Origin: Alphaproteobacteria bacterium
GTDB lineage: Bacteria; Pseudomonadota; Alphaproteobacteria; UBA8366; Aestuariispiraceae
Length of the DNA: 52,655 nt
Reading direction: 5' to 3'
Assembly (NCBI GenBank): GCA_006844765.1
Contig: SPJV01000217.1
Location: 1-52,655 of the forward strand
In this document: one piece after another, positions 51,801 to 52,655 of the stretch
How the letters are laid out: each line of letters starts with the position of its first letter
How positions within the stretch are numbered: position 1 is the first letter of the stretch
Translations under genes and position numbers: made by a program
The notes under the pieces: generated by a model
What the model was told of the DNA's origin: nothing
Seen by the model: the letters and a program-made list of their open reading frames with translations, nothing else
Databases searched by the model: none

Positions 51801-52655
51801 GACGTTGATGGGGATGCGTTGTCGGTGATCGGACTGAGTGCTGATGGCGGTACGCTTGTCGATAACCTCGACGGCACTTTCACCCTGACGCCAACAGCGG
51901 ACTTCAATGGCGATATCAATCTGAGTTATAGCGTCAGCGACGGGACGGTTCAGACGATAGCAAGCGGCGTTGTGAGCTTTGCCTCTTCGAATGACGCACC
52001 GGATGTGTCCGGGCCGATAGCGCTTGCCGGTACGGAAGATAATGCGCTGACGATCACGACAGCGGAGTTGTTGGCCAATGCGACGGACGTTGATGGGGAT
52101 GCGCTCTCTATCGTGGGCTTGAGTGCTGATGGCGGTACGCTTGTTGATAACCTCGACGGCACTTTCACCCTGACGCCAGCAGCGGACTTCAATGGCGATA
52201 TCAATCTGAGCTATAGCGTCAGTGACGGGACGGTTCAGACGGCAGCAAGCGGTGTTGTGAGCTTCACCTCAGTCAATGATGCGCCGGATGTGTCTGGACC
52301 GATTGCATTTGCCGGTACGGAAGATAATGCGCTGACGATCACGACAGCGGAGTTGTTAGCCAATGCGTCGGACGTTGATGGGGATGCGCTCTCTATCGTG
52401 GGCTTGAGTGCAGATGGCGGTACGCTTGTCGATAACCTCGACGGCACTTTCACCCTGACACCTGCAGCTGACTTCAATGGCGATATCAATTTGAGTTATA
52501 GCGTCAGCGACGGGACAGTACAGTCGGCAGCAAGCGGCGTTGTGAGCTTTGCCTCTTCGAATGACGCACCGGATGTGTCCGGGCCGATAGCGCTTGCCGG
52601 TACGGAAGATAATGCGCTGACGATCACGACAGCGGAGTTGTTGGCCAATGCGACG
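48891..52655 (+). CDS. Giant LamG/tandem-95 repeat protein, 5' part only
   Basis: The frame starts at ATG 48891 after an excellent AGGAGGG site and is open through the right edge (1,255 codons here). There is no signal peptide (MPISSPLDIAPASLW), which fits type I secretion through a C-terminal signal outside the window. Two homologous LamG/ConA-like domains, about residues 10-235 and 325-555, share ALWLDASD/SLWFDASD, GNGDGAIEQW-like calcium-type loops, SPGM(A/T)L(V/L)GDT and FFGGEIAEIIV. A cadherin-like domain lies between (GKASFEYTIDDGNGE). From residue 559 at least eight 95-residue cadherin-like repeats follow (LTPTADFNGDINLSYSV). Likely an extracellular adhesin or glycan binder. Related in style to the giant protein at 2-5434. 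Confidence 0.88.
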   Translation, partial: MPISSPLDIAPASLWFDASDLSTIIDTNGDGAIEQWLDKSGSGLHASSSGVSSPTFDSTAFDGQGGIVFDHQDDFLNISRTTLENSTIFVVLKSSISDDESEYDGSPGMALVGDTSAGVSQGLGIEGDNPQFRHHNGSWHEATGTTRLTDGSAHVLTSVYSDNTGIVSLYQNGFLAGATDVGTRGGSISAIGRSFGEDSFFGGEIAEIIVYPSVLTDVERREVEDYLDGKWGTGAANPDELFVDADTILTAPGADFLANDGIEPGDTASIVSVQNAQHGSVVLNGDGSISFDPDEHFIGKASFEYTIDDGNGELDTATVRVNVGIVPPDLPNLALWLDASDASTVIDSNNDGAVDTWTDKSGNSLDATASGTDQPAFNASAFGGRGAISFDHLDDALAFDRTVFVNSSMFVVMKTSIFDDQSAYQGSPGMTLLGDTGGGVSQGLGVEGENANFRHHEGSWHEVSGQHVINDGVSHIVSSIYSGETGIVSLYQDGDLTATGDVGPTGAAINAVGRSYDAESFFGGEIAEIIVVDGVLTDEQRQGIEQYLAFKWDVTTFGNQAPTISGAVILDGTEDISRTITVSELLTNASDAEGDSLSVQAVTASSGTLIDNLDGSYTLVPAADFNGDITLTYSVTDGTTPVLTTATVSFAPVNDELTISAPITLVGTEDFVRTLTTQELIANASDVDGDVLSVVGLSADGGTLVDNLDGSFTLTPVADFNGDINLSYSITDGTTPIATSAVVSFSSVNDAPDVSGPITFAGTEDNALTITTAELLANASDVDGDALSVIGLSADGGTLVDNLDGTFTLTPTADFNGDINLSYSVSDGTVQTIASGVVSFVSSNDAPDVSGPIAFAGTEDNALTITTAELLANASDVDGDALSIVGLSADGGTLVDNLDGTFTLTPAADFNGDINLSYSITDGTTPIATSAVVSFSSVNDAPDVSGPITLAGTEDNALTITTAELLANASDVDGDALSVIGLSADGGTLVDNLDGTFTLTPTADFNGDINLSYSVSDGTVQTIASGVVSFASSNDAPDVSGPIALAGTEDNALTITTAELLANATDVDGDALSIVGLSADGGTLVDNLDGTFTLTPAADFNGDINLSYSVSDGTVQTAASGVVSFTSVNDAPDVSGPIAFAGTEDNALTITTAELLANASDVDGDALSIVGLSADGGTLVDNLDGTFTLTPAADFNGDINLSYSVSDGTVQSAASGVVSFASSNDAPDVSGPIALAGTEDNALTITTAELLANAT
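50565..52655 (+). repeat. 285-bp tandem repeats (tandem-95 units)
   Basis: Units begin at 50565, 50850, 51135, 51420, 51705, 51990, 52275 and 52560 (the last is cut off), each exactly 285 bp or 95 residues. The first two are diverged; those from 51135 on are nearly identical. Two endings alternate, one with TDGTTPIATSAVVSF and one with SDGTVQTIASGVVSF. The unit pair at 51135-51704 resembles the start of the next pair, pointing to recent duplication of a 570-bp block. Confidence 0.93.

Noticed and set aside
50435..52489. Series of similar minus-strand frames of 84-116 codons.
   Set aside because: They are the antisense of the 285-bp tandem repeats; regular spacing reflects the repeat period, not a gene array.

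Overview
The window looks like chromosomal DNA from a marine-type alphaproteobacterium. I infer this from UbiA/UbiD ubiquinone genes, a DUF4170 protein, an ETFB-type methyltransferase, a NasST-controlled nitrate assimilation operon and giant LamG/cadherin-like secreted proteins. No rRNA or tRNA gene is present, so the genus is not fixed. A Rhodospirillales-like lineage is my guess.

Layout. 1-8.9 kb: the 3' part of a giant protein with about six LamG domains, followed 8 bp later by an unusual fusion of a periplasmic amino-acid-type binding protein to an MscS channel. 8.9-20.5 kb: mostly housekeeping genes (dienelactone hydrolase, msrA, two divergent MFS transporters, SnoaL-like protein, ubiD, DUF4170 protein, MarR regulator plus Acg-type nitroreductase with a paired operator, methyltransferase, ubiA). 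20.6-32.3 kb: a peptide-export locus. It holds two ABC exporters with N-terminal cyclic-nucleotide-binding-like domains (one with an intact C39 peptidase, one with a dead C39-like domain), an HlyD adaptor, a TolC-type outer-membrane protein, two acidic cytoplasmic parvulin-like proteins, and a small gene for a double-glycine-leader precursor whose predicted mature part is about 40% arginine. 32.5-33.7 kb: a lipoprotein. 34.2-47.2 kb: a nitrate assimilation cassette (nasT-nasS, nrtA-nrtB-fused nrtCD, nirB-nirD-nasA, truncated cysG). It carries a sigma-54 promoter, a likely ANTAR-responsive leader and a terminator before nrtA. The cassette lies between two direct copies of a structured non-coding repeat (33.8-34.0 and 47.3-47.5 kb). 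47.8-48.7 kb: an AT-rich orphan gene. 48.9 kb to the end: the 5' part of a second giant LamG/tandem-95 protein with near-identical 285-bp repeats, open at the window edge.

How the parts work together. In the export locus the C39 exporter should cut the leader after Gly-Gly and export the arginine-rich peptide through HlyD and TolC. The strongly acidic parvulins are plausible cytoplasmic holders for so basic a cargo. In the nitrate cassette, NrtABCD imports nitrate, NasA reduces it to nitrite and NirBD reduces nitrite to ammonium using siroheme. NasS/NasT couple nitrate sensing to antitermination, and sigma-54 control adds nitrogen-status input. The export locus with the protamine-like precursor is the best candidate for a little-described system.
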